Shown here: positions 16,443 to 23,249 of the stretch, piece after piece | Numbering within the stretch: the stretch's first letter is position 1 | How the letters are laid out: each line of letters opens with the position of its first letter | Assembly: GCA_016287755.1 (NCBI GenBank) | Contig: JAEEWT010000021.1 | Coordinates: 1 to 33,387 of the forward strand | Source of the DNA: Prevotella sp. | GTDB lineage: Bacteria; Bacteroidota; Bacteroidia; Bacteroidales; Bacteroidaceae | DNA length: 33,387 nt | Reading direction: 5' to 3' | Made by a program: the position numbers and the translations under genes | The notes under the pieces: generated by a model | Told to the model about the DNA's origin: nothing | What the model saw: the letters and a program-made list of their open reading frames with translations, nothing else | Database searches by the model: none

Positions 16443-17221
16443 ATTATTAATTTGAATCTCACATCTCCTTCCTCCCTCCTCCTTCGTCCTTCCTCGATTA
16501 AAGAAAACTGAATTTCCTTAAAGGCGAAGCTAAGCAGCTCCCGGCCGCAGAGCAGCAATAGATGACCGTCATCGGTTACATCCACCAATGTCATTCGTTC
16601 CATGGTTCCGTCGGGATAACGGTAGTCGTGTACCTCTCCACGGCGATAGAGTGCCGAACGGTATTTCGACCGAATGGAATGCCAGTCGCCAGTCTCTACC
16701 TTATTATAATAATACTCCCACCGGGCCACGATCTTCTCCAGCATCTCCTCCCGGTTGGTTTCACAACCTATAATCTGTAGCAGCGACACCGGATTCGGCG
16801 CATCGCTATGGAACTCCTGTTGGTTCACGTTGATACCCGTACCGATGATGAAGTCCTTGATCTCTGCTCCTTGCAGTGAGGTCTCTATCAGTGTACCGCC
16901 AATCTTCTTGTCGTTCCAATAGATATCGTTCGGCCACTTGATCTTGATACCGTCGGTATAACTGTCAAGCACATCTTTCAGGGCAAGGGCATTGGCCATA
17001 GAGAGGATGAACTGATCCTTGGCTGACACCTTCGGGTGGAGAAGGATGCTGAACATGAGGTTCTTCCCTGCCTCGCTCTCCCACTGGTTGGAACCACAGC
17101 CACGACCAGCCGACTGATAGTCGGTTGTCACGACTGTCATATCCTCACCCGCCTCCGACTGATATCCTTTCAGCCAGTTGTTGGTAGAATCCGTCTCTTT
17201 GACATGAATGGTCTTAACCAT
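16415..17221 (-). CDS. birA: Biotin--[acetyl-CoA-carboxylase] ligase, single-domain
   Basis: 268 aa. It attaches biotin to carrier proteins via biotinyl-AMP. Marks are TDSTNNWLK, QSAGRGCGSNQWESE (biotin/ATP loop), KIKWPNDIYWNDKKIGGTLIE with the key Lys, and GTGINVNQ. There is no N-terminal DNA-binding domain, so it is the non-repressor type. The conserved fold ends near FKEIQFSL. The last 26 residues begin IEEGRRRREEGD and are encoded by a 7-nt-period DNA repeat (16466-16496) plus the region overlapping pyrH. This tail is probably an add-on from repeat expansion that removed an earlier stop. It has its own promoter, divergent from tadA. Confidence 0.93.
   Translation of the reverse strand: MVKTIHVKETDSTNNWLKGYQSEAGEDMTVVTTDYQSAGRGCGSNQWESEAGKNLMFSILLHPKVSAKDQFILSMANALALKDVLDSYTDGIKIKWPNDIYWNDKKIGGTLIETSLQGAEIKDFIIGTGINVNQQEFHSDAPNPVSLLQIIGCETNREEMLEKIVARWEYYYNKVETGDWHSIRSKYRSALYRRGEVHDYRYPDGTMERMTLVDVTDDGHLLLLCGRELLSFAFKEIQFSLIEEGRRRREEGDVRFKLIIWQDLKGYC
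16466..16496 (-). repeat. Heptad repeat in the birA 3' end
   Basis: Plus-strand words TCCTTCC, TCCCTCC, TCCTTCG, TCCTTCC, TCG. 21 consecutive nt from about 16477 are identical to part of the repeat in the rsmI 3' end (18751-18781). Confidence 0.85.
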
Positions 17222-17255
17222 ATCTTTGCAGACTTTATCATCACTTCGTCGGAGT

Positions 17256-17286
17256 CAAAGGTACGCTTTTTTTTTCTCTTCTCCAA
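17256..17286 (-). promoter_or_regulatory. Promoter of birA-pyrH
   Basis: TTG (17284-17286), a 20-nt spacer and TACCTTTG (17256-17263) on the minus strand. The bases right after it, ACTCCGACGAAG, resemble the downstream part of the elements at 13897 and 19540. Confidence 0.7.
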
Positions 17287-17292
17287 GCATCA

Positions 17293-17324
17293 TTTGATTT
17301 TTTAGAGAAAAAAGTGTATTTTTG
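17293..17324 (+). promoter_or_regulatory. Promoter of tadA
   Basis: TTTG (17293-17296), a 20-nt spacer and TATTTTTG (17317-17324). It interlocks with the divergent birA promoter. Predicted leader about 15 nt before the ATG at 17343. Confidence 0.7.
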
Positions 17325-17342
17325 CAAACAAAACAGAATGGA

Positions 17343-17798
17343 ATGACGAAGACCGAAGAACAACAGAAGAAAGACGAGTTCTATATGCAGCGGGCACTCG
17401 ACGAGGCCCGTAAGGCGTTCGACGAGGGTGAGATTCCCGTGGGAGCTGTCGTGGTATGCAAGGACCGCATCATTGCCCGTGGTCATAACCTCACCGAGAC
17501 TCTCACCGATGTTACTGCCCATGCAGAGATGCAGGTTATTACTGCTGCTGCCAATGCCCTTGGCGGGAAATACCTTACCGACTGCACCCTGTATGTCACC
17601 GTGGAGCCTTGCGTGATGTGCGCCGGTGCTATCGGCTGGGCACAGATCCGCCGTATTGTCTATGGCTGCGAGGATGAGAAGAGGGGGTATCACCAGTATG
17701 CTCCGCAAGCCCTGCATCCCAAGGCCACGGTGCTGAGTGGTGTGTTGGAAGATGACTGTCGGAAACTCATGCAGGAATTCTTTCAGAAAAAGAGATAA
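17343..17798 (+). CDS. tadA: tRNA-specific adenosine deaminase
   Basis: 151 aa from the ATG at 17343. A TTG at 17322 in the same frame overlaps the -7 element and was rejected. The enzyme deaminates A34 to inosine in tRNA-Arg(ACG). The zinc and catalytic motif is TAHAEMQVI (H60, E62) and VEPCVMCAGAI (C90, C93). EIPVGAVVV and RRIVYGCEDEK are also typical. It belongs to the cytidine deaminase superfamily; the TadA call rests on length and overall motif set. It converges on the minus-strand lipoprotein gene. Confidence 0.93.
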   Translation: MTKTEEQQKKDEFYMQRALDEARKAFDEGEIPVGAVVVCKDRIIARGHNLTETLTDVTAHAEMQVITAAANALGGKYLTDCTLYVTVEPCVMCAGAIGWAQIRRIVYGCEDEKRGYHQYAPQALHPKATVLSGVLEDDCRKLMQEFFQKKR

Positions 17799-17833
17799 AA
17801 AAGTGCGCCAAAGATTTGATACCCTTGGCGCAC
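17797..17833 (-). terminator. Rho-independent terminator of the rsmI-lipoprotein operon
   Basis: GTGCGCCAA (17803-17811) and TTGGCGCAC (17825-17833) form a 9-bp GC-rich stem. On the minus strand it is followed by six U residues (17797-17802). On the plus strand the trailing bases are CCTTATTT, so it may also stop tadA, more weakly. Confidence 0.8.
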
Positions 17834-17843
17834 CCTTATTTAA

Positions 17844-17871
17844 TTATCAATTTTCAATTCTCAACTTTCAA
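17844..17871 (+). repeat. Heptad repeat, NNNTCAA type
   Basis: Four 7-nt words: TTATCAA, TTTTCAA, TTCTCAA, CTTTCAA. It ends one base before the lipoprotein stop codon, between that gene and its terminator. Confidence 0.7.
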
Positions 17872-17872
17872 T

Positions 17873-18721
17873 TTATTTCACCAGTACCACCAGATACTTG
17901 CTGGTGCTCCAGAAGAGCTGCGGGTTGTTGATCTTCAGGATATACTGCTTGTTAGCATCCTGTGTCAGCGTATAGCTGCTTGAGGGGTGCATGGTCAGCA
18001 GTTTAGCCGACTTAGAGTACAGCTTGATCTCCTTGTCAACACGGATATCGATCTTCGTAAAGTAGTTCTTGTTGAAGTTACCCTGCAGCACCTTACCATC
18101 CTTCAAGATGCCCTGCTCCTTCAGTTCGCTCTTCGTACCGAACACGAACCAAGCGGTATTCAGCTGCTTGTCCTGCGTATTGATGGTCTCTGTCTTCTGC
18201 TCGCTCTCGTTCTTCAGATTGTTAATGGAAGTGTTCTGATTAGCGATGGTCTCATCGAGCTCAGAGATATGGATATCCTTAGCATCCAACTCTGCACGCA
18301 ACTGCTGCAATGTCTCGTTGCTCTGCTCCAGCTGCTTGGTCAGGTTGATGATAGTCTTCTGGAACTCATCACCCTTCATAGAACTCTCACGCATCTGCTG
18401 CTGCAGTTTCTTGATCAGCTCACGGTTCTGAGCCATGCGCTGTGAGATGAACTGGATGTTCTCGCGGATCTGCTGTGCCTTGTTAGCGCGCTCACCGTCT
18501 TTCACCACATTGACACGGTTCTCAGCCTCATTGATCTCGCGGAAACCTTCCTGGATCTCATTCAGCGTACCCATCATGTCATTAATCTCATTGTCCTTCT
18601 GCTCAATAATGCGCTGAAGGGAATCGTTCTGACCGCCGTCCGGCAAAATCGGAGCCGGCTTGTCATTTGTACAAGCAACGATAGCCATCAGGCCAAGCGC
18701 TGCAACCAACATTTTCTTCAT
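17873..18721 (-). CDS. Coiled-coil lipoprotein, possibly Cbp1-like adhesin
   Basis: 282 aa. A lipoprotein signal ends in IVACTNDK (Cys at about 17). Residues 30-200 are almost all heptad-like coiled coil, rich in Glu, Lys, Gln and Asn (DSLQRIIEQKDNEINDMM; LTKQLEQSNETLQQLRAELD). A globular C-terminal part of about 85 residues starts near WFVFGTKSELKEQGI and ends with SKYLVVLVK. Similar Bacteroidales proteins are annotated as Cbp1-family collagen-binding adhesins; that link is from memory and tentative. It lies 23 nt after rsmI and ends at a strong terminator. Confidence 0.7.
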   Translation of the reverse strand: MKKMLVAALGLMAIVACTNDKPAPILPDGGQNDSLQRIIEQKDNEINDMMGTLNEIQEGFREINEAENRVNVVKDGERANKAQQIRENIQFISQRMAQNRELIKKLQQQMRESSMKGDEFQKTIINLTKQLEQSNETLQQLRAELDAKDIHISELDETIANQNTSINNLKNESEQKTETINTQDKQLNTAWFVFGTKSELKEQGILKDGKVLQGNFNKNYFTKIDIRVDKEIKLYSKSAKLLTMHPSSSYTLTQDANKQYILKINNPQLFWSTSKYLVVLVK

Positions 18722-18744
18722 ATTCTATTTGTTTAAAACGTTAT

Positions 18745-19449
18745 TTATTCTCGTTCCTCATTCCTCCTTCGTCCTTCCTCGACTTTTCCTGCTACCACGA
18801 TTACGAACTCGCCTTTCGGCTCCTTCTCCGTGAAATGGGCGATCACCTCGGTCATCGTACCGCGCACACATTCCTCGTGTACCTTACTGATTTCGCGACA
18901 GCAGCACACCTTTCGGTCCTCACCGAACACCTCGGCAAACTGCTTCAGTGTCTTCACCACCCTGTAGGGCGATTCATAGAACACCATCGTACGCTCCTCA
19001 TCGCGTAGATTCTCCAGACGTGTCTTACGACCTTTCTTCTGCGGCAGGAAGCCCTCGAAGCAGAACCGGTCGTCGGGCAATCCGCTGGCCACCAGTGCGG
19101 GCACGAAAGCCGTGGCACCTGGCAGGCATTGCACCTCTTGTCCTGCGGCCACCGCCTCACGCACCAAGTAGAAACCTGGGTCGCTGATTCCCGGTGTACC
19201 GGCATCGCTGATCAGTGCAATAGTGGCTCCTGCCTTCAAGCGCTCTACGATTCCGGCCGTCGTACCATGCTCGTTGAACTTATGATGCGACATCAGCTGG
19301 TTCTTGATCTCATAGTGCTTCAGCAGAATACCCGACGTACGGGTATCTTCCGCCAGAATCAGATCGGCCTCTTTCAGGATCCTGATGGCCCTGAAGGTCA
19401 TATCCTCCATATTGCCCACAGGGGTGGGAACCACATATAACATGCCCAT
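18745..19449 (-). CDS. rsmI: 16S rRNA (cytidine-1402-2'-O)-methyltransferase
   Basis: 234 aa. It uses S-adenosylmethionine to methylate the ribose of C1402 in 16S rRNA. Typical stretches are LYVVPTPVGNMEDMTFRA, LAEDTRTSGILLKHY, ALISDAGTPGISDPGFYL, CLPGATAFVPALVASGLP and VFYESPYRVVKTLKQ. The fold ends near EFVIVVAGK; the last residues EEGRRRNEERE are encoded by a heptad repeat (18751-18781) that shares 21 nt with the one ending birA. ATGs at 19449 and 19443 are both possible; 19449 is given. Confidence 0.95.
   Translation of the reverse strand: MGMLYVVPTPVGNMEDMTFRAIRILKEADLILAEDTRTSGILLKHYEIKNQLMSHHKFNEHGTTAGIVERLKAGATIALISDAGTPGISDPGFYLVREAVAAGQEVQCLPGATAFVPALVASGLPDDRFCFEGFLPQKKGRKTRLENLRDEERTMVFYESPYRVVKTLKQFAEVFGEDRKVCCCREISKVHEECVRGTMTEVIAHFTEKEPKGEFVIVVAGKVEEGRRRNEERE
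18751..18781 (-). repeat. Heptad repeat in the rsmI 3' end
   Basis: Plus-strand words TCGTTCC, TCATTCC, TCCTTCG, TCCTTCC, TCGA. It encodes the C-terminal tail of RsmI in the same reading phase as the birA tail (EEGRRR in both). Confidence 0.85.
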
Positions 19450-19457
19450 TCAGTCGG

Positions 19458-19473
19458 CAAAATTACAAAAATA
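19458..19473 (-). promoter_or_regulatory. Possible -7 elements for rsmI
   Basis: Two adjacent TAnnTTTG matches on the minus strand: TATTTTTG (19466-19473) and TAATTTTG (19458-19465). Neither has a clear TTTG at -33. They lie only 8-16 nt before the rsmI start, implying a very short leader. Confidence 0.4.
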
Positions 19474-19539
19474 TTGAGAAAATGGTACGAAGAATAATGA
19501 TTTATGTGAGAATTTAAACATAATTATAGATTATTGTTG

Positions 19540-19563
19540 TATCTTTGACTTCGTCGAAGATAC
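19540..19563 (+). repeat. TATCTTTG-CTTCG-CGAAG element, copy 2
   Basis: A -7-like TATCTTTG is followed by ACTTCGTCGAAG and then ATAC, forming the inverted repeat GTATCTT/AAGATAC overall. No good -33 box is seen. It matches the minus-strand element at 13897-13920. It might supply an upstream tdk start with a leader of about 80 nt. Confidence 0.5.
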
Positions 19564-19597
19564 TTCCACTCGGAAATAAAAATAAATCGTTATTTAT

Positions 19598-19628
19598 TTT
19601 GTATTTCCCTCACTTAATCGTATCTTTG
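19598..19628 (+). promoter_or_regulatory. Promoter of tdk, placed directly at the start codon
   Basis: TTTG (19598-19601), a 19-nt spacer and TATCTTTG (19621-19628), an exact consensus. Only 5 nt separate it from the ATG at 19634, so a transcript starting here would have almost no leader. Confidence 0.7.
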
Positions 19629-19633
19629 TCCCC

Positions 19634-20215
19634 ATGATGACAACAGCATTCACAGGTGAAAAGCGTCAACAGGGTCGCATCGAGGTAATCTGCGGCTCCA
19701 TGTTCTCAGGGAAGACTGAGGAACTGATTCGCCGTCTGAAACGGGCGAAGTTCGCCAAGCAACAGGTGGAGATCTTCAAGCCCGCTATCGACACTCGCTA
19801 CAGCGACAACGATGTGGTGAGCCACGATCAGAACAGTATCCCCAGCACGCCCATCAGTGCCTCATCGAGCATCCTGCTGCTGGCAGGCGATAATGATGTC
19901 ATCGGTATCGACGAGGCGCAGTTTCTGGACGACGGACTGGTGGATGTGTGCAACCAGCTGGCTAACCGCGGAGTGCGCGTCATCGTGGCAGGACTCGACA
20001 TGGACTACAAAGGAGTGCCCTTCGGTCCGATGCCTGGATTATGTGCCATCGCCGATGAGGTAACCAAGGTGCACGCCATCTGTGTAAAATGTGGTGCCCT
20101 GGCATACGTCAGTCACCGACTGGTCCAGAACGACAAGCGCGTACTGCTGGGCGAGACGCAGGAATACGAACCCCTGTGCCGCGAGTGCTATCAGAGAATC
20201 CTTTCCGAGGAGTGA
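19634..20215 (+). CDS. tdk: Thymidine kinase
   Basis: 193 aa, type II (zinc-containing) thymidine kinase of nucleotide salvage. The P-loop GSMFSGKT is at residues 21-28. The Walker B-like [12 protein letters not shown] holds the catalytic Glu. The lasso and zinc region shows [15 protein letters not shown] and CRECYQRI. The next in-frame Met is inside the P-loop, so only 19634 or 19637 can be the start, right next to a perfect promoter. The last codons and the stop fall in the left arm of a heptad inverted repeat (20209-20238). The AI-2E-type transporter follows. Confidence 0.95.
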   Translation: MMTTAFTGEKRQQGRIEVICGSMFSGKTEELIRRLKRAKFAKQQVEIFKPAIDTRYSDNDVVSHDQNSIPSTPISASSSILLLAGDNDVIGIDEAQFLDDGLVDVCNQLANRGVRVIVAGLDMDYKGVPFGPMPGLCAIADEVTKVHAICVKCGALAYVSHRLVQNDKRVLLGETQEYEPLCRECYQRILSEE

Positions 20216-20320
20216 GGAGTGTGGAATGTGGAGTGAGATATGTTTCAAGTACAAGTGACTTTGTATATGAATACTGTATCTCAGTACTATTCTCACTCCA
20301 CATTCCACACTCCTCACTCC
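20209..20320 (+). repeat. 30-bp perfect inverted repeat made of heptads
   Basis: The left arm 20209-20238 reads GGAGTGA, GGAGTGT, GGAATGT, GGAGTGA, GA. The right arm 20291-20320 is its exact reverse complement. The loop is 52 nt (20239-20290). The left arm contains the tdk stop codon. It could fold as a long RNA hairpin between tdk and the transporter gene, but lacks a U-run. Confidence 0.9.
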
Positions 20321-20356
20321 ACGAATTATTTTAGACGAAGTCAAAAATAAACGATC

Positions 20357-21520
20357 ATGCATAAAGAAATAACATTCGACCGATTCATACGCTGGGCAGG
20401 CATTGCCCTGCTGGTACTCGGTGTACTGTTCACCGTGAACTACCTCAGTAAAGTACTGCTGCCCTTCTTCGTAGCATGGCTGCTGGCCTACCTCCTCTAC
20501 CCCATCGTGAAGTTCGTGCAGGAGAAATGCCATGTGCCCACACGCGCCCTGAGCATCATCGTCACCATGATCGTCGTGATTGCCGTGGTAGCCCTGATCA
20601 TCTACCTGATCATCCCTCCCATGATTGCTCAGATCGGCAAACTCAGTCAGCTCATCACGCAGTATGTGCAGCAGCAGACCAACACGAGCGACCTCTCCCA
20701 GCTCATCAAGGAATGGATTACCGAGCACCGTGAACAAATCGAGAAGGTGTTGAAGAGTTCGGATATGACTGAGGCACTCAAAGCTGCCGTGCCGCAGCTG
20801 TTCAACGTGGTGGGCCATACCGCGAACATCATCATCAGCATCGTGGGTTCCATGATCACCTTATTATATATGTTCTTCATCCTGCTCGACTATGAGTATC
20901 TCACCGACAACTGGATTCGTATCTTCCCACAGAAGGCCCGTCCTTTCTGGAGCGCATTAGCAGGCGATGTGGAGAAGGCGCTGAACTCATATATCCGCGG
21001 TCAAGGACTGGTTGCTTTGTGCATGGGTATCCTGTTCTGCATCGGGTTCACCATTATCGACTTCCCCATGGCCATCGGCTTGGGAATCCTTATCGGCATC
21101 ATGGATCTTGTACCCTATCTGCATACCTTTGCCTTGATACCCACTGCCTTCCTGGCCCTGCTGAAAGCGGCTGATACCGGACAGAACTTCTGGATCATCC
21201 TGGCATCGGCTGTGGCCATCTTCATCATTGTGCAGATCATCATCGATATGATCATCACCCCGAAGATCATGGGCAAGGCCATGGGCCTCAACCCCGCTAT
21301 CCTCCTGCTCTCGCTGTCGGTATGGGGCGCTCTGTTAGGGTTCATCGGACTGATCATTGCGCTTCCCCTCACCACCATCATCATCGCTTACTATAAGCGG
21401 TATGTCACGAAGGAGGAAGATGAAATACCCGTTGTGCCTGCTGAGGAGAATGACACTCTTTCTCTTCCAGATGAGAATTTCAAGGAAGAGAATAGTGCTG
21501 ATTTGAGGGTTGAAAGTTGA
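20357..21520 (+). CDS. AI-2E family transporter (PerM/TqsA type)
   Basis: 387 aa, an integral membrane protein. Two N-terminal hydrophobic segments (about 12-50) precede a third at about 65-90. An amphipathic soluble region (about 95-155) follows, then several more membrane segments to about residue 345. The family signature shows in the C-terminal half: GLGILIGIMDLVPYLHTF and IIDMIITPKIMGKAMGLNP. The acidic polar C-terminus is cytoplasmic. Some members export autoinducer-2, others act in Na+/H+ exchange; the substrate here cannot be told from sequence. It follows tdk by 141 nt, the gap holding the 30-bp inverted repeat. Confidence 0.88.
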   Translation: MHKEITFDRFIRWAGIALLVLGVLFTVNYLSKVLLPFFVAWLLAYLLYPIVKFVQEKCHVPTRALSIIVTMIVVIAVVALIIYLIIPPMIAQIGKLSQLITQYVQQQTNTSDLSQLIKEWITEHREQIEKVLKSSDMTEALKAAVPQLFNVVGHTANIIISIVGSMITLLYMFFILLDYEYLTDNWIRIFPQKARPFWSALAGDVEKALNSYIRGQGLVALCMGILFCIGFTIIDFPMAIGLGILIGIMDLVPYLHTFALIPTAFLALLKAADTGQNFWIILASAVAIFIIVQIIIDMIITPKIMGKAMGLNPAILLLSLSVWGALLGFIGLIIALPLTTIIIAYYKRYVTKEEDEIPVVPAEENDTLSLPDENFKEENSADLRVES

Positions 21521-21556
21521 GAGATTGTTCTCCCATAGATGATAGGTGCAATAGTT

Positions 21557-21620
21557 CTCACGCAGAGGCACAGAGATTATTCTATGTTTTTCTCTGCGAT
21601 ACTCTGCGTCTCTGCGTGAG
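21557..21620 (+). repeat. Inverted repeat made of 9-nt words (CTCTGCGTN)
   Basis: The left arm 21557-21575 and right arm 21602-21620 match at 17 of 19 positions when reverse complemented. The right side reads CTCTGCGAT, ACTCTGCGT, CTCTGCGTG, period 9. It lies in the 186-nt gap between the transporter and tRNA-Lys. Confidence 0.8.
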
Positions 21621-21644
21621 GTTCTTCAAAAAAACCACAGAAAA

Positions 21645-21676
21645 TTTGTGTGTTTCAAAAAAACATCGTACCTTTG
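21645..21676 (+). promoter_or_regulatory. Promoter of tRNA-Lys
   Basis: TTTG (21645-21648), a 20-nt spacer and TACCTTTG (21669-21676), followed by CACCCG as at the tRNA-Pro promoter. About 30 nt before the mature tRNA. Confidence 0.75.
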
Positions 21677-21706
21677 CACCCGATTTCTTTGAAATCACTA
21701 TAGGTA

Positions 21707-21779
21707 GATCCGTTAGCTCAGCTGGTAGAGCACAACACTTTTAATGTTGGGGTCTTGGGTTCGAGCCCCAAACGGATCA
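21707..21779 (+). tRNA. tRNA-Lys (anticodon TTT)
   Basis: Acceptor arms GATCCGT and ACGGATC pair perfectly. The D stem is GCTC/GAGC. The anticodon arm is CAACA-CTTTTAA-TGTTG, anticodon TTT. The T arm contains GGTTCGAGCCCC. Discriminator A; CCA is not encoded. It is a single-gene unit with its own promoter and terminator. Confidence 0.97.
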
Positions 21780-21780
21780 C

Positions 21781-21809
21781 AAAAAGCATCTCATTACGAG
21801 ATGCTTTTT
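21781..21809 (+). terminator. Terminator of tRNA-Lys
   Basis: AAAAAGCATCTC pairs with GAGATGCTTTTT around the loop ATTAC. The symmetric A and T runs make it usable in both directions, but it directly follows the tRNA. Confidence 0.85.
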
Positions 21810-21854
21810 GCGTTTAATTGGGCTCTCACCCCAATCAACGATTGGAGGGGAGTT

Positions 21855-21878
21855 CCCCCTCGCCCTTTGGAGAGGGGG
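21855..21878 (+). repeat. GC-rich palindromic hairpin before the GH5 3' end
   Basis: CCCCCTC (21855-21861) pairs with GAGGGGG (21872-21878), with CC/GG pairs inside. This C-run/G-run form is common in Bacteroidota intergenic DNA. No U-run follows on either strand, so it is a poor terminator. Together with 21557-21620, tRNA-Lys and its terminator it accounts for most of the 21521-21894 gap. Confidence 0.6.
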
Positions 21879-21894
21879 GCAGGGGGTGAGGCTC

Positions 21895-23034
21895 CTATTT
21901 TCCTGTCAGCAGTTCCACCAACGGCCTATCCTTGAAGCTATGCCTTTGCTGATCCCAGAAACCGAAGTCAGCATCATAACACCATGTGGTCCAGGCGATA
22001 TCAAACTCGTCAAACACCGAGAGCATATCCTTTGTCCACTGATAAGCCAACTCACGATCAACGGGCTCATACACGCCCCACTCGCCACAGAACAGCTGCA
22101 GTCCGTATTTCTTTGCCACCGCGATAGCATCCTTGAAGTCAGACTTGATGCGCTCGATGTTATACTCCTCCTTGGTATAAGGTTCCAACAGCGGTTTGAG
22201 TGAATCGGGAGCTGCCTCATAGTCCTCTTTCGACACCAGCACACCCGGGTAGTGTACCTTACCCTTATACTGTCCGATGGGTGTCCACCAAGCACCGTAG
22301 TGTGTCAGAATCATCGGGTTATAGTAATGGAACGACAGCACGATATTCTTATCACCCTCGGGCACCTTCAGGTATTTCATCGTCTCATATCCCTGCCAAC
22401 GGTTCGAGCCCACCACGAGCGTACGCTGCGGCTCCCGTTCCCTCAAAGCCTTATGCACCTTAGCCACCAACTGGTTCCACTGCTCATGCTCCTCGGCCAC
22501 CGGCTCGTTCATGAACTCGTAGGCCACCCAGTCGTTACTGTATCCCTTGAGCACATCCGACAGCTGATACCACAAATTGATCAAATCCTGCTGCGCCTTC
22601 TCTGAAGTGAACAGCGTGTTAGCCGACTTATCCCCCTCGTTCACGGCATTGAAGTAATGCGAGCGGATGATATGCAGGTCAACAATCGCCCTCAGGTTAT
22701 GCTTCCGCGCCAAGTCGAGCGCATTCGTCAGCAGATCCCAAGCCTCCTGTAGCTTGTTCCCTTGCTCATCCCAGAACTGCACCTCGTCGATAGGGATACG
22801 CACGAAGTCGAACCCCAGCTGCTCCAGTCGCTCAAAGTCATCCTCCTGGATATGCAGGCGACGCATCTCACCTCTGGCCTCCGACTGTGACAGCCAATGA
22901 CTCAGGTTAGTACCCCTCTTAATACGGAAATTGTTCACACCATCGTCGCTCTTGTTTCCACAAGCCACGGTCAGCAGGGCCACCGCCATCACGGCCATCC
23001 CCATCAAAATACTCTTTCTAATGTTCCTTTTCAT
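21895..23034 (-). CDS. Glycoside hydrolase family 5 lipoprotein
   Basis: 379 aa from the ATG at 23034; an upstream in-frame TTG at 23055 is unlikely. A lipoprotein signal ends in LLTVACGNK (Cys25), so the enzyme is anchored in a membrane. The TIM-barrel marks of GH5 are RGTNLSHWL, FDFVRIPID, AIVDLH, YEFMNEPV with the acid/base E177, LSFHYYNP, and FCGEWGVYEP with the nucleophile E318. Both catalytic Glu are present. Substrate is probably a beta-linked glucan or mannan; the GH5 subfamily cannot be fixed by eye. No SusCD pair is near, so it is not in an obvious polysaccharide utilisation locus. No clear promoter is seen, so it may be read from the MBL gene upstream. Confidence 0.9.
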   Translation of the reverse strand: MKRNIRKSILMGMAVMAVALLTVACGNKSDDGVNNFRIKRGTNLSHWLSQSEARGEMRRLHIQEDDFERLEQLGFDFVRIPIDEVQFWDEQGNKLQEAWDLLTNALDLARKHNLRAIVDLHIIRSHYFNAVNEGDKSANTLFTSEKAQQDLINLWYQLSDVLKGYSNDWVAYEFMNEPVAEEHEQWNQLVAKVHKALREREPQRTLVVGSNRWQGYETMKYLKVPEGDKNIVLSFHYYNPMILTHYGAWWTPIGQYKGKVHYPGVLVSKEDYEAAPDSLKPLLEPYTKEEYNIERIKSDFKDAIAVAKKYGLQLFCGEWGVYEPVDRELAYQWTKDMLSVFDEFDIAWTTWCYDADFGFWDQQRHSFKDRPLVELLTGK

Positions 23035-23117
23035 TGTTATATCGTTTTGGTTCAATTCTATTTCTCACAGAATCACTTGTTTTATATTTCACACAGAAAT
23101 CACTTGTTTTGTATTTT

Positions 23118-23223
23118 TCACACAGAAATCACGGAAATCACAGAAATTTTAGTTTGCATTATATGATGCTTATATCTTCTCTATCCGCATGGCCTTTCTG
23201 TGATTTCCGTGATTTCTGTGTGA
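23118..23223 (+). repeat. 29-bp perfect inverted repeat made of 9-nt words
   Basis: Arms 23118-23146 and 23195-23223 are exact reverse complements around a 48-nt loop. Each arm is period 9: ACAGAAATC, ACGGAAATC, ACAGAAA. Just before the left arm (about 23064-23117) two more partial copies of CACAGAAATCACTTGTTTT occur in tandem. It lies between the MBL gene end and the GH5 start. Confidence 0.9.
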
Positions 23224-23249
23224 GATTAATTATCATTCTCCGTGTGAGA

